In this document: one piece after another, positions 16,134-25,168 of the stretch | How the letters are laid out: each line of letters starts with the position of its first letter | Position numbering within the stretch: position 1 is the first letter of the stretch | NCBI GenBank assembly: GCA_905372565.1 | Contig: CAJPPK010000002.1 | Location: forward strand, 83,676-147,675 | Length of the DNA stretch: 64,000 nt | Source of the DNA: an uncultured Porphyromonas sp. | Lineage (GTDB): Bacteria > Bacteroidota > Bacteroidia > Bacteroidales > Porphyromonadaceae | Reading direction: 5' to 3' | Notes under the pieces: generated by a model | The model's database searches: none | Seen by the model: only the letters and a program-made list of their open reading frames with translations | Told to the model about the DNA's origin: nothing | Made by a program: the position numbers and the translations under genes

Positions 16134-16601
16134 TTAGCGAGCGATCTCTAAGGAGAACCCCACGGGAAGGAAGGCAGAGACATCGCCTCCATAATGGAGT
16201 AGTTCGCGCACGACTGTGGAGCTAATATGGGTGAAGCGCTGAGAAGCAGGTAGGAGTACGGTCTCCATATCTGCCATATGGCGATTAAGATCGGCCAAAG
16301 TGCGCTCATACTCCATATCCGTACTGCTTCGTACGCCACGAAGCAGTACGGTGACGTCGAGCTCTTGTGCTAGGGTCACCGTCAGCCCCGTATAGGTGAC
16401 GACTCGTACTCGAGGTTCCTTGGCATAGAAGGCGGAGATCTGTGCTAAGCGCTCTTCCGCAGAGAAGAGGTTACGCTTGGCTTCGTTGGTCCCAATGGCG
16501 ACGATCACTTCATCAAAGAGAGCTAGTCCCCGAGTAACGATGTCTGCATGTCCGCGAGTAAAGGGATCGAATGATCCTGCATAGAGTGCACGGCGTGTCA
16601 T
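16134..16601 (-). CDS. coaD: Phosphopantetheine adenylyltransferase
   Basis: 155 residues, normal length. CoaD transfers AMP from ATP to 4'-phosphopantetheine, the penultimate step of coenzyme A synthesis. The nucleotidyltransferase motif 'AGSFDPFTRGHADIV' (TxGH) is at residues 7-21, 'LLRGVRSSTDMEYE' in the middle, and 'ISSTVVRELL' near the end. Its start overlaps the M24 peptidase stop by four bases (ATGA), implying coupling. coaBC for the earlier step is about 7.4 kb away in the same orientation. Confidence 0.95.
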   Translation of the reverse strand: MTRRALYAGSFDPFTRGHADIVTRGLALFDEVIVAIGTNEAKRNLFSAEERLAQISAFYAKEPRVRVVTYTGLTVTLAQELDVTVLLRGVRSSTDMEYERTLADLNRHMADMETVLLPASQRFTHISSTVVRELLHYGGDVSAFLPVGFSLEIAR

Positions 16602-17770
16602 CTGGGTACTTGATTCAGATCAATGATTGCTTCTGGAGCAGGGGTTAAACACTCCACTCCCGAAGAGGTAACAAGGTAGGTATTCTCAATGCCGACAGCT
16701 CCAACGCCGGGGAGGACAAACTTAGGCTCAAAGGCAATGATCATGCCTTCCTCTAGGGTGTCTTTACTTCGGCCAGTTAAGACGGGGAGTTCGTTGATCT
16801 GAAGCCCTAATCCATGCCCTACGAACTGAGCTTGTAGTTCTGTCCCCATGAAATAGTCCTTGGCACCTGCAACTTCGACACGGCGCAGGCATTCATTCCA
16901 GAGCTCAGCGCAGGAAGATCCAGGCTTAGCCTGCTGCATCACCTCTCGATGAAGCTGGAGGCTTAAGTTGTGTAGGCGATAGGCTTCTTCGGGGAGCTGT
17001 CCGATAGAGTAGGTGCGTGTAAGGTCGGAGTAGTAGACACCATAGTTCCCTGCCATATCGACCATGACAGCCATTCCTTCCTTAAGAGGGGTGCCATTGG
17101 AGCCAAGGGGTAGGGCGGGAACACCTGCTCCTCCCAGAGCAAAGTCATAGGGTGAGGCTGTACCAGCATTATCTCCTGCTAAAAGGCTACCCATGAAGAT
17201 CTCCATCGCTGATCCAAAACAGCGAAAGAGCCCGACCGATCCATGCTGACGCATCAGTCGCTCGATCTCGATCTGGAAGTCCCGATCTGTCATCCCTGGA
17301 CGGTAGACTTGAGGGATTAGCTCATAGACCTCGACATGACGACGTGCGCATTCTCGTGTTTGCTCGATTTCTAGCGGAGTCTTACGCATGCGGGCCTGTC
17401 GGAGGAGAGCTGTCCCGTTGTGGAAGGTAGCATTAGGGAAGAGCTTCTGTTGACGCTGGATGTCAGTGTAGCTTTGCTCATCTAGCTCAAGGGCTACAGA
17501 TCCTAGAGTTAGGGTGTCTATATGGTCGCTGAGCTGCTCGATCTTGCGAATGGAGTGAACGGTAGGAGACTCTGGATAGCTCTGTGGGCGACGGATGAAG
17601 CACTGTGCCTCTCCCTCTGCAGGTATGAAGAGTAAGCCAGAGAAGATGGAGCCACAGAGATACAGAAGATTAACATTGGAGGTCACAATAAGTGCCTCGA
17701 TGGATGCACTACGCAGGAGCTCCTGAAGACGCTCCACACGTAGTCGATAATCCGGGTGTGATGAAAGCAT
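16598..17770 (-). CDS. M24 family metallopeptidase (Xaa-Pro aminopeptidase-like)
   Basis: 390 residues. An N-terminal creatinase-like domain covers about 1-150 ('IVTSNVNLLYLCG') and the pita-bread catalytic domain about 160-390. Expected metal ligands are visible: two Asp in 'VMVDMAGNYGVYYSDLTRTY', His in 'VGHGLGLQINELP', Glu in 'IAFEPKFVLPG' and Glu in 'VGIENTYLV'. Such enzymes remove N-terminal residues ahead of proline, or act as prolidases. The exact substrate is uncertain. It sits 27 bases after dnaB and is coupled to coaD. Confidence 0.88.
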   Translation of the reverse strand: MLSSHPDYRLRVERLQELLRSASIEALIVTSNVNLLYLCGSIFSGLLFIPAEGEAQCFIRRPQSYPESPTVHSIRKIEQLSDHIDTLTLGSVALELDEQSYTDIQRQQKLFPNATFHNGTALLRQARMRKTPLEIEQTRECARRHVEVYELIPQVYRPGMTDRDFQIEIERLMRQHGSVGLFRCFGSAMEIFMGSLLAGDNAGTASPYDFALGGAGVPALPLGSNGTPLKEGMAVMVDMAGNYGVYYSDLTRTYSIGQLPEEAYRLHNLSLQLHREVMQQAKPGSSCAELWNECLRRVEVAGAKDYFMGTELQAQFVGHGLGLQINELPVLTGRSKDTLEEGMIIAFEPKFVLPGVGAVGIENTYLVTSSGVECLTPAPEAIIDLNQVPR

Positions 17771-17797
17771 ATTTAGCTAAAGGTTGGGTAACAGGGA

Positions 17798-19360
17798 TCA
17801 GAATGGTACCTCTGTACTTGGGAGAGGGGAGGTCAGTGGATCGACATCCATCTCCGCAGGAGAGGAAGGAGATGCTTGAGTAGAGGCAGCCCCAAAGCGT
17901 GCACCTTCGCCTGAACGTGTACGGCGAGCCTTGCGTAGCTCTCCTCGCTCTGCGAAGCGAGCATAGTCAGCGGTGAAGGTTAAGCGTACCGTATCTACAG
18001 GACCATTACGATGCTTGGCTATGATGAACTCACCGACACCACGCAGATCTTCTCCTGTCTCCGGGTCCGTATAGATCTTATAATACTCAGGGCGGTGAAT
18101 GAAGCAAACGATGTCGGCATCCTGCTCGATAGCTCCTGATTCACGGAGATCGGAAAGTTGGGGACGCTTGCTATTAGCGTCACCACCTTGTAGGCGGTTC
18201 TCGACACCACGATTAAGCTGTGAGAGGGCGATGATCGGGATATTAAGTTCCTTGGCTAGCATCTTCAGCGAGCGAGAGATCGTACTGACCTCCTGCTCTC
18301 GGTTACCGAAGCTCATCCCACTTGCATTCATCAGCTGTAGGTAGTCGATGATGATCATCTTCACTTGGTGCTCTCGCACTAGGCGTCGAGCCTTAGTTCG
18401 TAGCTCAAAGACGGAGAGAGAGGGCGTGTCATTGATATAGAGTGGAGCCCCTTCCAGCATACCGATGCGGTTATGTAGGCGTGTCCACTCTCCGTCATCT
18501 AGTCGCCCGCTTTTGATCTTTTGTCCATCGATCTCACAGACATTGGAGAGGAAGCGCTTGACAAGCTGTACGGCGCTCATTTCAAGGTTAAAGAGAGCCA
18601 CAGGGATGCCATGATCTACCGCCATGTTCTTAGCCATGGAGACGACAAAAGCTGTCTTACCCATAGCTGGACGAGCGGCGATGATGATGAGGTCGGAGTT
18701 CTGCCAGCCCGAGGTCAGTTCATCGATGTCCTTGAAGCCTGAGGTAAGTCCACTGATCCCTTCCTCACGGTTGGCTGCGATCTGCATTTCATTGATCGCA
18801 CCTTTTACGAGGGGATTGATCGGGACAAAGTCTCGGGTGGAGTTTTGTTGAGCTATCTCAAAGAGAGCTCCCTCAGCCTGCTGGATCTGCTCCTGGATAT
18901 CGACGATATCATCATAGGCTCCCTTCAGAGTTGAGGAAGCCATCCCGATGAGGCGACGACTGAGTGCCTTGCTATAAAGGACTTCAGCATGCGCCTCTAA
19001 GCTCCCCGTAGACATGACCTTGGTGGTGAGCCCTGCGATATAGGCAGCATCTCCCACTTCCTCTAGTACCCCCATGCGGCGAAGCTCCTCCGTCACGGTG
19101 AGCATGTCGATAGGCTGCTGTGCCATGGCTAGGGTCACCATCGCCGAATAGATCTGTTCATGAGCCTTGACGTAGAAGGTCTCTGGGCGGAGCTTCTCAC
19201 TGACACGAGCATAGGCATCCTTTTCAAGAAGGATGGCGCCTAAGACGGCTTCCTCGAAATCAGGAGCCTGAGGAGGGATACGTCCATCTAGCTCCATCGG
19301 GACAATGGGTGCAGGTTTCTTCCCCCGCTGTTTGCTGGCGGAGGAGCTTGTCGTAGCCAT
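17798..19360 (-). CDS. dnaB: Replicative DNA helicase DnaB
   Basis: 520 residues, slightly longer than E. coli DnaB because of a C-terminal tail rich in S, T, P and E. DnaB is the hexameric helicase at the fork. The N-terminal domain has 'PQAPDFEEAVLGAILLE', and the RecA-like core has Walker A 'ARPAMGKTAFV' near residue 240. It also has 'VALFNLEMSAVQLVKRFL', Walker B 'MIIIDYLQLM' and 'SQLNRGVE'. No intein is seen. The gene starts five bases after the lepA stop. Confidence 0.95.
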   Translation of the reverse strand: MATTSSSASKQRGKKPAPIVPMELDGRIPPQAPDFEEAVLGAILLEKDAYARVSEKLRPETFYVKAHEQIYSAMVTLAMAQQPIDMLTVTEELRRMGVLEEVGDAAYIAGLTTKVMSTGSLEAHAEVLYSKALSRRLIGMASSTLKGAYDDIVDIQEQIQQAEGALFEIAQQNSTRDFVPINPLVKGAINEMQIAANREEGISGLTSGFKDIDELTSGWQNSDLIIIAARPAMGKTAFVVSMAKNMAVDHGIPVALFNLEMSAVQLVKRFLSNVCEIDGQKIKSGRLDDGEWTRLHNRIGMLEGAPLYINDTPSLSVFELRTKARRLVREHQVKMIIIDYLQLMNASGMSFGNREQEVSTISRSLKMLAKELNIPIIALSQLNRGVENRLQGGDANSKRPQLSDLRESGAIEQDADIVCFIHRPEYYKIYTDPETGEDLRGVGEFIIAKHRNGPVDTVRLTFTADYARFAERGELRKARRTRSGEGARFGAASTQASPSSPAEMDVDPLTSPLPSTEVPF

Positions 19361-19365
19361 AGGGA

Positions 19366-21153
19366 TTAGTCGAGTTTAAGTACTGCGAGGAAAGCCTTCT
19401 GGGGCACTTCGACTGTCCCGATCTGCTTCATGCGCTTCTTCCCTTCCTTCTGCTTCTCTAGTAGCTTGCGCTTACGGGAGACGTCACCTCCGTAGCACTT
19501 GGCCGTCACATCCTTACGTACGGCTTTGATCGTCTCACGAGCGATGACCTTAGCTCCGATTGCTGCTTGGATAGCGATATCAAACTGCTGGCGTGGGATA
19601 AGCTCCTTGAGCTTCTCGCACATCCGACGTCCGAAGGCAACACTATTATCTACGTGCGTGAGAGTCGAGAGGGCATCCACGGGATCACCATTGAGGAGGA
19701 TATCCAGCTTGACGAGCTTCGAGGGACGGAAGTCGCTGAGGTGGTAGTCAAAGGAGGCATAGCCCTTCGATACGCTCTTGAGCTTATCGTAGAAGTCGAT
19801 GACGATTTCCCCGAGAGGGAGGTCAAAGAAGATCTCAATACGGTCTCCCGAGATGTACTCCTGCTTGATGAGCTGTCCACGCTTGCCGAGACAGAGCGTC
19901 ATGATCGGCCCGATGTAGGTCGTGTTGGTGATCACCGAAGCTCTGATATAGGGCTCCTCGATATGGTCAATCGTCGTGATGTCTGGTAGCCCAGAGGGGT
20001 TATGTACTTCCTTACATTCACCCTTCTTGTCGTAGACCTTGTAGGATACGTTAGGCACGGTGGTGATGACGTTCATCCCGAACTCACGATCTAGACGCTC
20101 CTGGATGATCTCCATGTGAAGAAGTCCTAAGAATCCGCATCGGAATCCGAAGCCTAGCGCAATGGAGCTCTCGGGCTGGAAGGTGAGGGAAGCGTCATTG
20201 AGCTGTAGCTTCTCTAGCGAAGCACGTAGGTTCTCAAAGTCCTCACTCTCGATAGGGTAGAGTCCAGCGAAGACCATAGGCTTGACTTCCTCAAACCCTG
20301 CGATAGCCTCTGTTGCTCCACCTACGACATGGGTGATCGTATCACCGACCTTGACCTCTTTGCTGGTCTTAATCCCCGAGATGATGTAGCCTACATCTCC
20401 CGTAGAGATCTCCTTGCGCGGATCCATGTCCAAGCGGAGGACGCCGACTTCATCCGCATCGTACTCCTTCCCTGTGGCAATGAACTTCACATGATCCCCC
20501 TTGCGGATGGTTCCGTTGACGACCTTGAAGTAAGCGATGATACCACGGAAGGGATTAAAGACTGAGTCGAAGATCAAGCACTGTAGCGGAGCCTCGGGAT
20601 CTCCCTGGGGAGCAGGGATACGCTCGACGATAGCACGTAAGATCTCATCTACTCCTAGCCCCGTCTTCCCGCTAGCGCGAATGATCTCTTCACGCTTACA
20701 TCCGAGGAGCTCGATGATCTGATCTTCGACTTCCTCTGGCATGGCACTTGGCAGATCCACCTTGTTGATGATCGGGATGATCTCTAGATCATGCTCGAGG
20801 GCCATATAGAGGTTGGAGATCGTCTGAGCTTGGATTCCTTGGGCAGCATCTACGATCAGGAGAGCTCCTTCGCAGGCTGCGATGGAGCGAGAGACCTCAT
20901 AGGAGAAGTCTACGTGTCCCGGAGTGTCGATGAGGTTGAGGGTGTAGGGCTGTCCATCCAGCTGATAGTTCATCTGGATAGCGTGGCTTTTGATCGTGAT
21001 ACCACGCTCACGCTCTAGATCCATATTGTCCAAGACCTGCTCTTGGAGATCCTTGCCTGATACGGTTTGGGTCGTCTCAAGGAGACGGTCGGCCAGAGTA
21101 CTTTTCCCGTGGTCGATATGGGCAATTATGCAAAAGTTACGTATATGCTTCAT
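19366..21153 (-). CDS. lepA: Elongation factor 4 (LepA)
   Basis: 595 residues, full length. LepA is a ribosomal GTPase that resembles EF-G. GTPase motifs are in order: G1 '[16 protein letters not shown]' (about 10-25), G2 '[12 protein letters not shown]', G3 '[14 protein letters not shown]' and G4 'NKVDLPSA'. The LepA-specific C terminus '[34 protein letters not shown]' type region is present. A -7 box at 21161-21168 sits only seven bases ahead of the ATG, so the message may be nearly leaderless. Confidence 0.96.
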   Translation of the reverse strand: MKHIRNFCIIAHIDHGKSTLADRLLETTQTVSGKDLQEQVLDNMDLERERGITIKSHAIQMNYQLDGQPYTLNLIDTPGHVDFSYEVSRSIAACEGALLIVDAAQGIQAQTISNLYMALEHDLEIIPIINKVDLPSAMPEEVEDQIIELLGCKREEIIRASGKTGLGVDEILRAIVERIPAPQGDPEAPLQCLIFDSVFNPFRGIIAYFKVVNGTIRKGDHVKFIATGKEYDADEVGVLRLDMDPRKEISTGDVGYIISGIKTSKEVKVGDTITHVVGGATEAIAGFEEVKPMVFAGLYPIESEDFENLRASLEKLQLNDASLTFQPESSIALGFGFRCGFLGLLHMEIIQERLDREFGMNVITTVPNVSYKVYDKKGECKEVHNPSGLPDITTIDHIEEPYIRASVITNTTYIGPIMTLCLGKRGQLIKQEYISGDRIEIFFDLPLGEIVIDFYDKLKSVSKGYASFDYHLSDFRPSKLVKLDILLNGDPVDALSTLTHVDNSVAFGRRMCEKLKELIPRQQFDIAIQAAIGAKVIARETIKAVRKDVTAKCYGGDVSRKRKLLEKQKEGKKRMKQIGTVEVPQKAFLAVLKLD

Positions 21154-21160
21154 CTTACTG

Positions 21161-21168
21161 CAAAGATA
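21161..21168 (-). promoter_or_regulatory. Putative -7 element immediately before lepA
   Basis: TATCTTTG on the minus strand ends seven bases before the lepA ATG, so transcription would begin at or next to the start codon. No clear -33 TTG was found. Confidence 0.45.
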
Positions 21169-21299
21169 CGACGAAGGAAGCAGAAAGTCTTCCCTTATAG
21201 TTCATCACCCAGATCTCGTGTCTTTCAGACCTCGCTCAAGACCCTCTCGTAGGGTGACTGAGGGGAGGGAAAAAGAGGGGGGAATTAATCCAACTAGTA

Positions 21300-21383
21300 G
21301 GCACTACTGTTGCCCCTCAGGTGGCACTACTGTTGCCTATTGAGGGGCACTACTGTTGCCTCTTTAGTGTTACTACTGATGCC
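21300..21383. repeat. 23-bp tandem array (GGCACTACTGTTGCC type)
   Basis: Cores start at 21300, 21323, 21346 and 21369, exactly 23 bp apart. The first three are identical (GGCACTACTGTTGCC) and the fourth is GTTACTACTGATGCC. GGCA/TGCC ends are inverted around a 7-bp centre, and the 8-bp spacers differ. It lies in the divergent lepA/rluB gap. The rest of that 486-bp gap shows only -7 boxes. Confidence 0.95.
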
Positions 21384-21531
21384 CCAGAGAAGAATTCCCC
21401 AATGAGGCTACTTGAGGAGTAGAAGTTTCGCAGCTTCCTAGACCAAGGCTAACCTAAGAGATGAACCCCAAGGAGTCTGGTCACTTTCTATTGCCGAGGA
21501 TTTAGCCCTAGAGTATCTCACATATAATGAG

Positions 21532-21539
21532 TATCTTTG
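21532..21539 (+). promoter_or_regulatory. Putative -7 element for the RluB-like gene
   Basis: TATCTTTG lies about 100 bases before the start codon on the plus strand. No good -33 match at 19-21 bp was found. Confidence 0.4.
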
Positions 21540-21639
21540 CTGTTAGATAAAAATGGGAGATGATCTAGTCGGGGGTGTCTTATAGATAACACAAGCACCG
21601 CCCGAGGGGAGCCGAGAGGGTTGCCCTCTCTCCTGTAAT

Positions 21640-22908
21640 ATGAATTTAACTATCTCAAGCATGGCAGAAGACAAGGAGCTTACTCCTCGACCAAACCAAG
21701 AAGCCTCTTCCTCTGAGGCTCGCCCTCGCACGTCCGTGCGGACACGCCGTGTCCCTGCTGCGTCTACCGATGGAGAGCACACCACTGCACAGCCACTAAG
21801 TACCCGACGCCGTCGTGTCTTCATCGTCTCAGAAGAAGACCAAGCGTCACGCCCTAGTCGCCCTTCATCACACGCTACACGGGTCGATAATCCTTCTTAT
21901 GGGCAGTCTCCTTATCCCTCTTATCAGCGCCACTCACAGACTTCCCCTGAGCGCTCGAACTATGACGAACGCTATCAGAGCGAACGAGCAGACGGGCGCT
22001 ATAGCTACAACTATAACCGCACCGAGCGACCACGACGTGGGGCAGACCCCAATGCTCCTGGAGCGACATATCCCGATGGGAAGCCTAAGCGTCCGATCAA
22101 GGGTGCTAAGAAGGGTAAGGGGAAGCCAAAGAAGTCAAAGGACTATCCTCTACCTGAGCCAGTCAAGTATGAAGAGGTCGTAGATCCAAGCCAGGATCTA
22201 CGTCTGAACAAGTTCCTCGCTAACGCAGGAGTCTGCTCTCGTCGTGAAGCAGATGCTCTGATCGCAGCAGGCGAGGTGACGGTCAATGGAGTCGTTGTCA
22301 CTGAGCTGGGCTCTCGTGTCACCCGCCTCGACGAAGTCGTCTATAAGGGACAGCGTGTATCCACTCAGAGCAAGGTGTATATCCTGCTCAATAAGCCGAA
22401 GAACTGTGTGACGACATCTGATGACCCCGAGTGTCGCCGCACCGTGATGGACATGGTGAAGGGAGCTTGTGAAGAGCGTATCTATCCCGTAGGACGCCTT
22501 GACCGCAATACGACGGGAGTCATCCTCATCACCAACGATGGAGAGCTATCCAGCAAGCTCACGCACCCGTCCTTCATGAAGAAGAAGATCTATCATGTCT
22601 GGCTCGATAAGCCCGTAGCTATCGAAGATATGCAGCGTATCGCTGAGGGGATTGAGCTCGAGGATGGAGAGATCCATGCCGATGCGGTCAGCTATGTCAA
22701 TGAGGAGGATCTGACCCAGGTCGGTATCGAGATCCACTCCGGACGTAACCGTATCGTCCGCCGTATCTTTGAGCACCTAGGCTATCATGTCCACAAGCTA
22801 GATCGTGTGTACTTCGCTGGACTCACGAAGAAGAATCTACCTCGTGGACGCTGGCGCTATCTCACCGAGCAGGAGGTGAATAACCTCCGCATGGGATCTT
22901 TTGAATAA
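21640..22908 (+). CDS. RluB/RsuA-family pseudouridine synthase with long N-terminal low-complexity extension
   Basis: 422 residues. The first 185 or so are low-complexity and strongly basic (R, S, Y, P, then 'KRPIKGAKKGKGKPKKSK'), with no recognised fold. An S4 RNA-binding domain follows ('LRLNKFLANAGVCSRREADALI', from residue 187), then the synthase core with the catalytic Asp in 'GRLDRNTTGVILITNDGEL' near 287 and 'SGRNRIVRRIFEHLGYHV'. RluB modifies 23S rRNA and RsuA 16S rRNA. The site here is uncertain. A later ATG at 21661 (MAEDKE) is an alternative start. asnS begins 25 bases downstream. Confidence 0.88.
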   Translation: MNLTISSMAEDKELTPRPNQEASSSEARPRTSVRTRRVPAASTDGEHTTAQPLSTRRRRVFIVSEEDQASRPSRPSSHATRVDNPSYGQSPYPSYQRHSQTSPERSNYDERYQSERADGRYSYNYNRTERPRRGADPNAPGATYPDGKPKRPIKGAKKGKGKPKKSKDYPLPEPVKYEEVVDPSQDLRLNKFLANAGVCSRREADALIAAGEVTVNGVVVTELGSRVTRLDEVVYKGQRVSTQSKVYILLNKPKNCVTTSDDPECRRTVMDMVKGACEERIYPVGRLDRNTTGVILITNDGELSSKLTHPSFMKKKIYHVWLDKPVAIEDMQRIAEGIELEDGEIHADAVSYVNEEDLTQVGIEIHSGRNRIVRRIFEHLGYHVHKLDRVYFAGLTKKNLPRGRWRYLTEQEVNNLRMGSFE

Positions 22909-22933
22909 CAGCTATATACCATAGACTTATCCA

Positions 22934-24334
22934 ATGAAAAGAACAAGAATCATCGAGCTTCTCAAGCACGCTGACCTCGTAGGTCAGCAGGTCAATGTTA
23001 AGGGCTGGGTACGTACCCGACGTGGTAACAAGGCCATCAGCTTCATCGCACTGAATGATGGCTCGACGATACACAACCTCCAGATCGTCGTAGATCTAAA
23101 TCTCTTCGATGCAGACCTGCTAGCTAAGATCACGACTGGGGCAAGTCTCAGCGTCATCGGCGAGCTTGTCGCTTCGCAGGGACAAGGACAGTCGGTCGAG
23201 ATTCAGGCTTCTCAGATCGAAGTCCTCGGCACGGCTGATCCAGCTACCTATCCCCTACAGAAGAAGGGACATTCGCTAGAGTTCCTGCGTGAGATCGCAC
23301 ACCTACGCCCTCGTACGAATACGTTTGGAGCGATCTATCGCATGCGTCACCATATGTCGATGGCTATCCATACCTTCTTCCACGAGCGAGGCTTCTTCTA
23401 TGTCCATACACCGCTCATTACGGCAAGTGATGCAGAGGGAGCAGGACAGATGTTCCAGGTGACGACACTGGACCTCGATAACCTTCCTCGTACCGAAGAT
23501 GGAGCGATTGACTATAAGGAGGATTTCTTTGCCCGCCACACGTCCCTGACCGTATCTGGCCAGCTGGAGGGAGAGCTTGCAGCGATGGCCCTTGGAGGTA
23601 TCTATACCTTCGGACCAACCTTCCGTGCAGAGAACTCAAATACCCCTCGTCACCTAGCCGAGTTCTGGATGATCGAGCCTGAGGTTGCGTTCCTAGAGAT
23701 CCAGGAGAACATGGATCTCGCGGAGGAATTTATCAAGTATTGTGTCCAGTGGGCTCTCAATCACTGCATGGATGACTTGACCTTCCTCGCAGAGCACTTT
23801 GACAAGGAGCTCATTGAGCGTCTTCGTTTTGTTCTCGCTCAGTCCTTCAAGCGCATGACCTATACCGAGGGTATCGAGATCCTAGAGGAAGCTGTACGTA
23901 ACGGACATAAGTTTGAGTTCCCCGTATTCTGGGGAGCAGACCTCGCCAGCGAACATGAACGCTACTTGGTAGAGGAGCACTTCAAGCGTCCTGTCATCGT
24001 CACAGACTATCCTAAGGAGATCAAGAGCTTCTACATGAAGCTCAATGATGACGGGAAGACGGTGCGTGGTATGGATGTCCTCTTCCCCAAGATCGGAGAG
24101 ATCATCGGTGGATCCGAACGTGAAGCAGACTACGATAAGCTCCTCCAGCGTGCTAACGAGGTAGGAGTTCCCGAGAAGGATATTTGGTGGTACCTCGATA
24201 CACGTCGTTATGGTACGGCACCTCACTCAGGATTTGGACTGGGCTTTGAGCGTCTGATGCTCTTCGTTACTGGTATGGCAAACATACGTGATGTGATCCC
24301 CTTCCCTCGTACTCCTCGTAATGCAGAGTTCTAG
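22934..24334 (+). CDS. asnS: Asparaginyl-tRNA synthetase
   Basis: 466 residues, the usual size. It charges tRNA-Asn with asparagine. The N-terminal OB fold includes '[25 protein letters not shown]'. The class II core shows motif 2 '[24 protein letters not shown]' (type) and motif 3 '[15 protein letters not shown]' near the end. The C terminus '[17 protein letters not shown]' is typical of AsnS. It probably shares the transcript of the RluB-like gene and ends at a strong hairpin. Confidence 0.96.
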   Translation: MKRTRIIELLKHADLVGQQVNVKGWVRTRRGNKAISFIALNDGSTIHNLQIVVDLNLFDADLLAKITTGASLSVIGELVASQGQGQSVEIQASQIEVLGTADPATYPLQKKGHSLEFLREIAHLRPRTNTFGAIYRMRHHMSMAIHTFFHERGFFYVHTPLITASDAEGAGQMFQVTTLDLDNLPRTEDGAIDYKEDFFARHTSLTVSGQLEGELAAMALGGIYTFGPTFRAENSNTPRHLAEFWMIEPEVAFLEIQENMDLAEEFIKYCVQWALNHCMDDLTFLAEHFDKELIERLRFVLAQSFKRMTYTEGIEILEEAVRNGHKFEFPVFWGADLASEHERYLVEEHFKRPVIVTDYPKEIKSFYMKLNDDGKTVRGMDVLFPKIGEIIGGSEREADYDKLLQRANEVGVPEKDIWWYLDTRRYGTAPHSGFGLGFERLMLFVTGMANIRDVIPFPRTPRNAEF

Positions 24335-24369
24335 CCAGATCATGTAGGCTGTTCTCAAGACAAGCAGAA

Positions 24370-24424
24370 GGATCCCCCTCTCTTCCCATGTGCCTACAGT
24401 AGGCTAGGGAAGGGAGGGGGATCC
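24370..24424 (+). terminator. Terminator after asnS
   Basis: 18-bp arms pair with one wobble (GGATCCCCCTCTCTTCCC with GGGAAGGGAGGGGGATCC), followed by TCTTTCT. The 19-base loop has its own small dyad GCCTACAGTAGGC. Confidence 0.85.
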
Positions 24425-24511
24425 TCTTTCTGAACAATTCTCATCGCTCTACTGTTAGATAGACATGAATCCTAGCACAATGTCGTCGCTAGCAGGAAAC
24501 TTATACTTAGA

Positions 24512-25036
24512 ATGAAGGTTCTCGTTATCTATTCCCACACCTATCAGGAGCAGAGCACTGCCGGGAAGGCTATCCTTGAGGTTTTCAAGAAAGCTCCAGG
24601 CTTCACAGTACGCTATCTAGAAGAGCTCTATCCTGACCTTAATAAGATCGATGTAGCAGCCGAACAGCAGGCTCTTGTGGAAGCAGATGTCATCGTCTTC
24701 CAGTACCCCATTTTCTGGTTCAATATGCCAGCAGCTCTTAAGTGCTATATGGATAAAGTCTTCCAGTATGGCTTTGCCTATGGCACGGGCGGAGATAAGC
24801 TTAAGGGGAAGAAGTTCATCCATTCCTTCACCACAGGCTCGGGTGCTGAGACCTACGAGGGTACAGAGTTCGGTTCGGCTCTTGTCGCTCCACTTAAGTG
24901 TTCCGCAGCTTATACTCAAATGGACTACGTCAAGGCAGCTCCTCTGTATGGTCAGCTTGCTCTGACGAATCCTAATGTAGCAGAAGAAGCTCGCCAGCAT
25001 GCTGAAAAGCTAGTTGCTTTTATCCAAGGTCTCTAG
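24512..25036 (+). CDS. Flavodoxin-fold NAD(P)H-dependent oxidoreductase
   Basis: 174 residues of the NQO/KefF/MdaB-type flavodoxin-like fold. The FMN-binding start is 'VLVIYSHTYQEQSTAGKAIL' type (residues 3-22). 'ADVIVFQYPIFWFNMPAALKCYMDKVF' is the classic central motif and 'GKKFIHSFTTGSGAETY' the next loop. Members reduce quinones or other electrophiles with NAD(P)H in the cytosol, or regulate potassium efflux channels. No such channel gene is adjacent. A shared hairpin separates it from the convergent acyl-CoA ligase. Confidence 0.85.
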   Translation: MKVLVIYSHTYQEQSTAGKAILEVFKKAPGFTVRYLEELYPDLNKIDVAAEQQALVEADVIVFQYPIFWFNMPAALKCYMDKVFQYGFAYGTGGDKLKGKKFIHSFTTGSGAETYEGTEFGSALVAPLKCSAAYTQMDYVKAAPLYGQLALTNPNVAEEARQHAEKLVAFIQGL

Positions 25037-25053
25037 TCGAGTAAGTTCTTAAC

Positions 25054-25100
25054 AAAGCATAGCGCCTCGTCCACGAGAAGTGGGCGAGGCGCTATGCTTT
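25054..25100. terminator. Bidirectional terminator between convergent genes
   Basis: 16-bp perfect arms AAAGCATAGCGCCTCG and CGAGGCGCTATGCTTT. A flanking A/T run on each side allows it to serve both the plus-strand oxidoreductase and the minus-strand ligase. Confidence 0.85.
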
Positions 25101-25168
25101 ATGTGTTCAGTCACAGAGTTTCAAGGGACTCTCTAGCTGAGGTGCAGAGTGAGCGAGGATGGGTCGGT

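Noticed and set aside
19567..19989. 140-codon plus-strand frame opposite lepA
   Set aside because: It lies entirely within lepA on the other strand. Acidic shadow translations of this kind are common opposite conserved genes.
21543..21824. Minus-strand frame of 93 codons at the start of the RluB-like gene
   Set aside because: It is the complement of the low-complexity R/S-rich extension and has no independent support.
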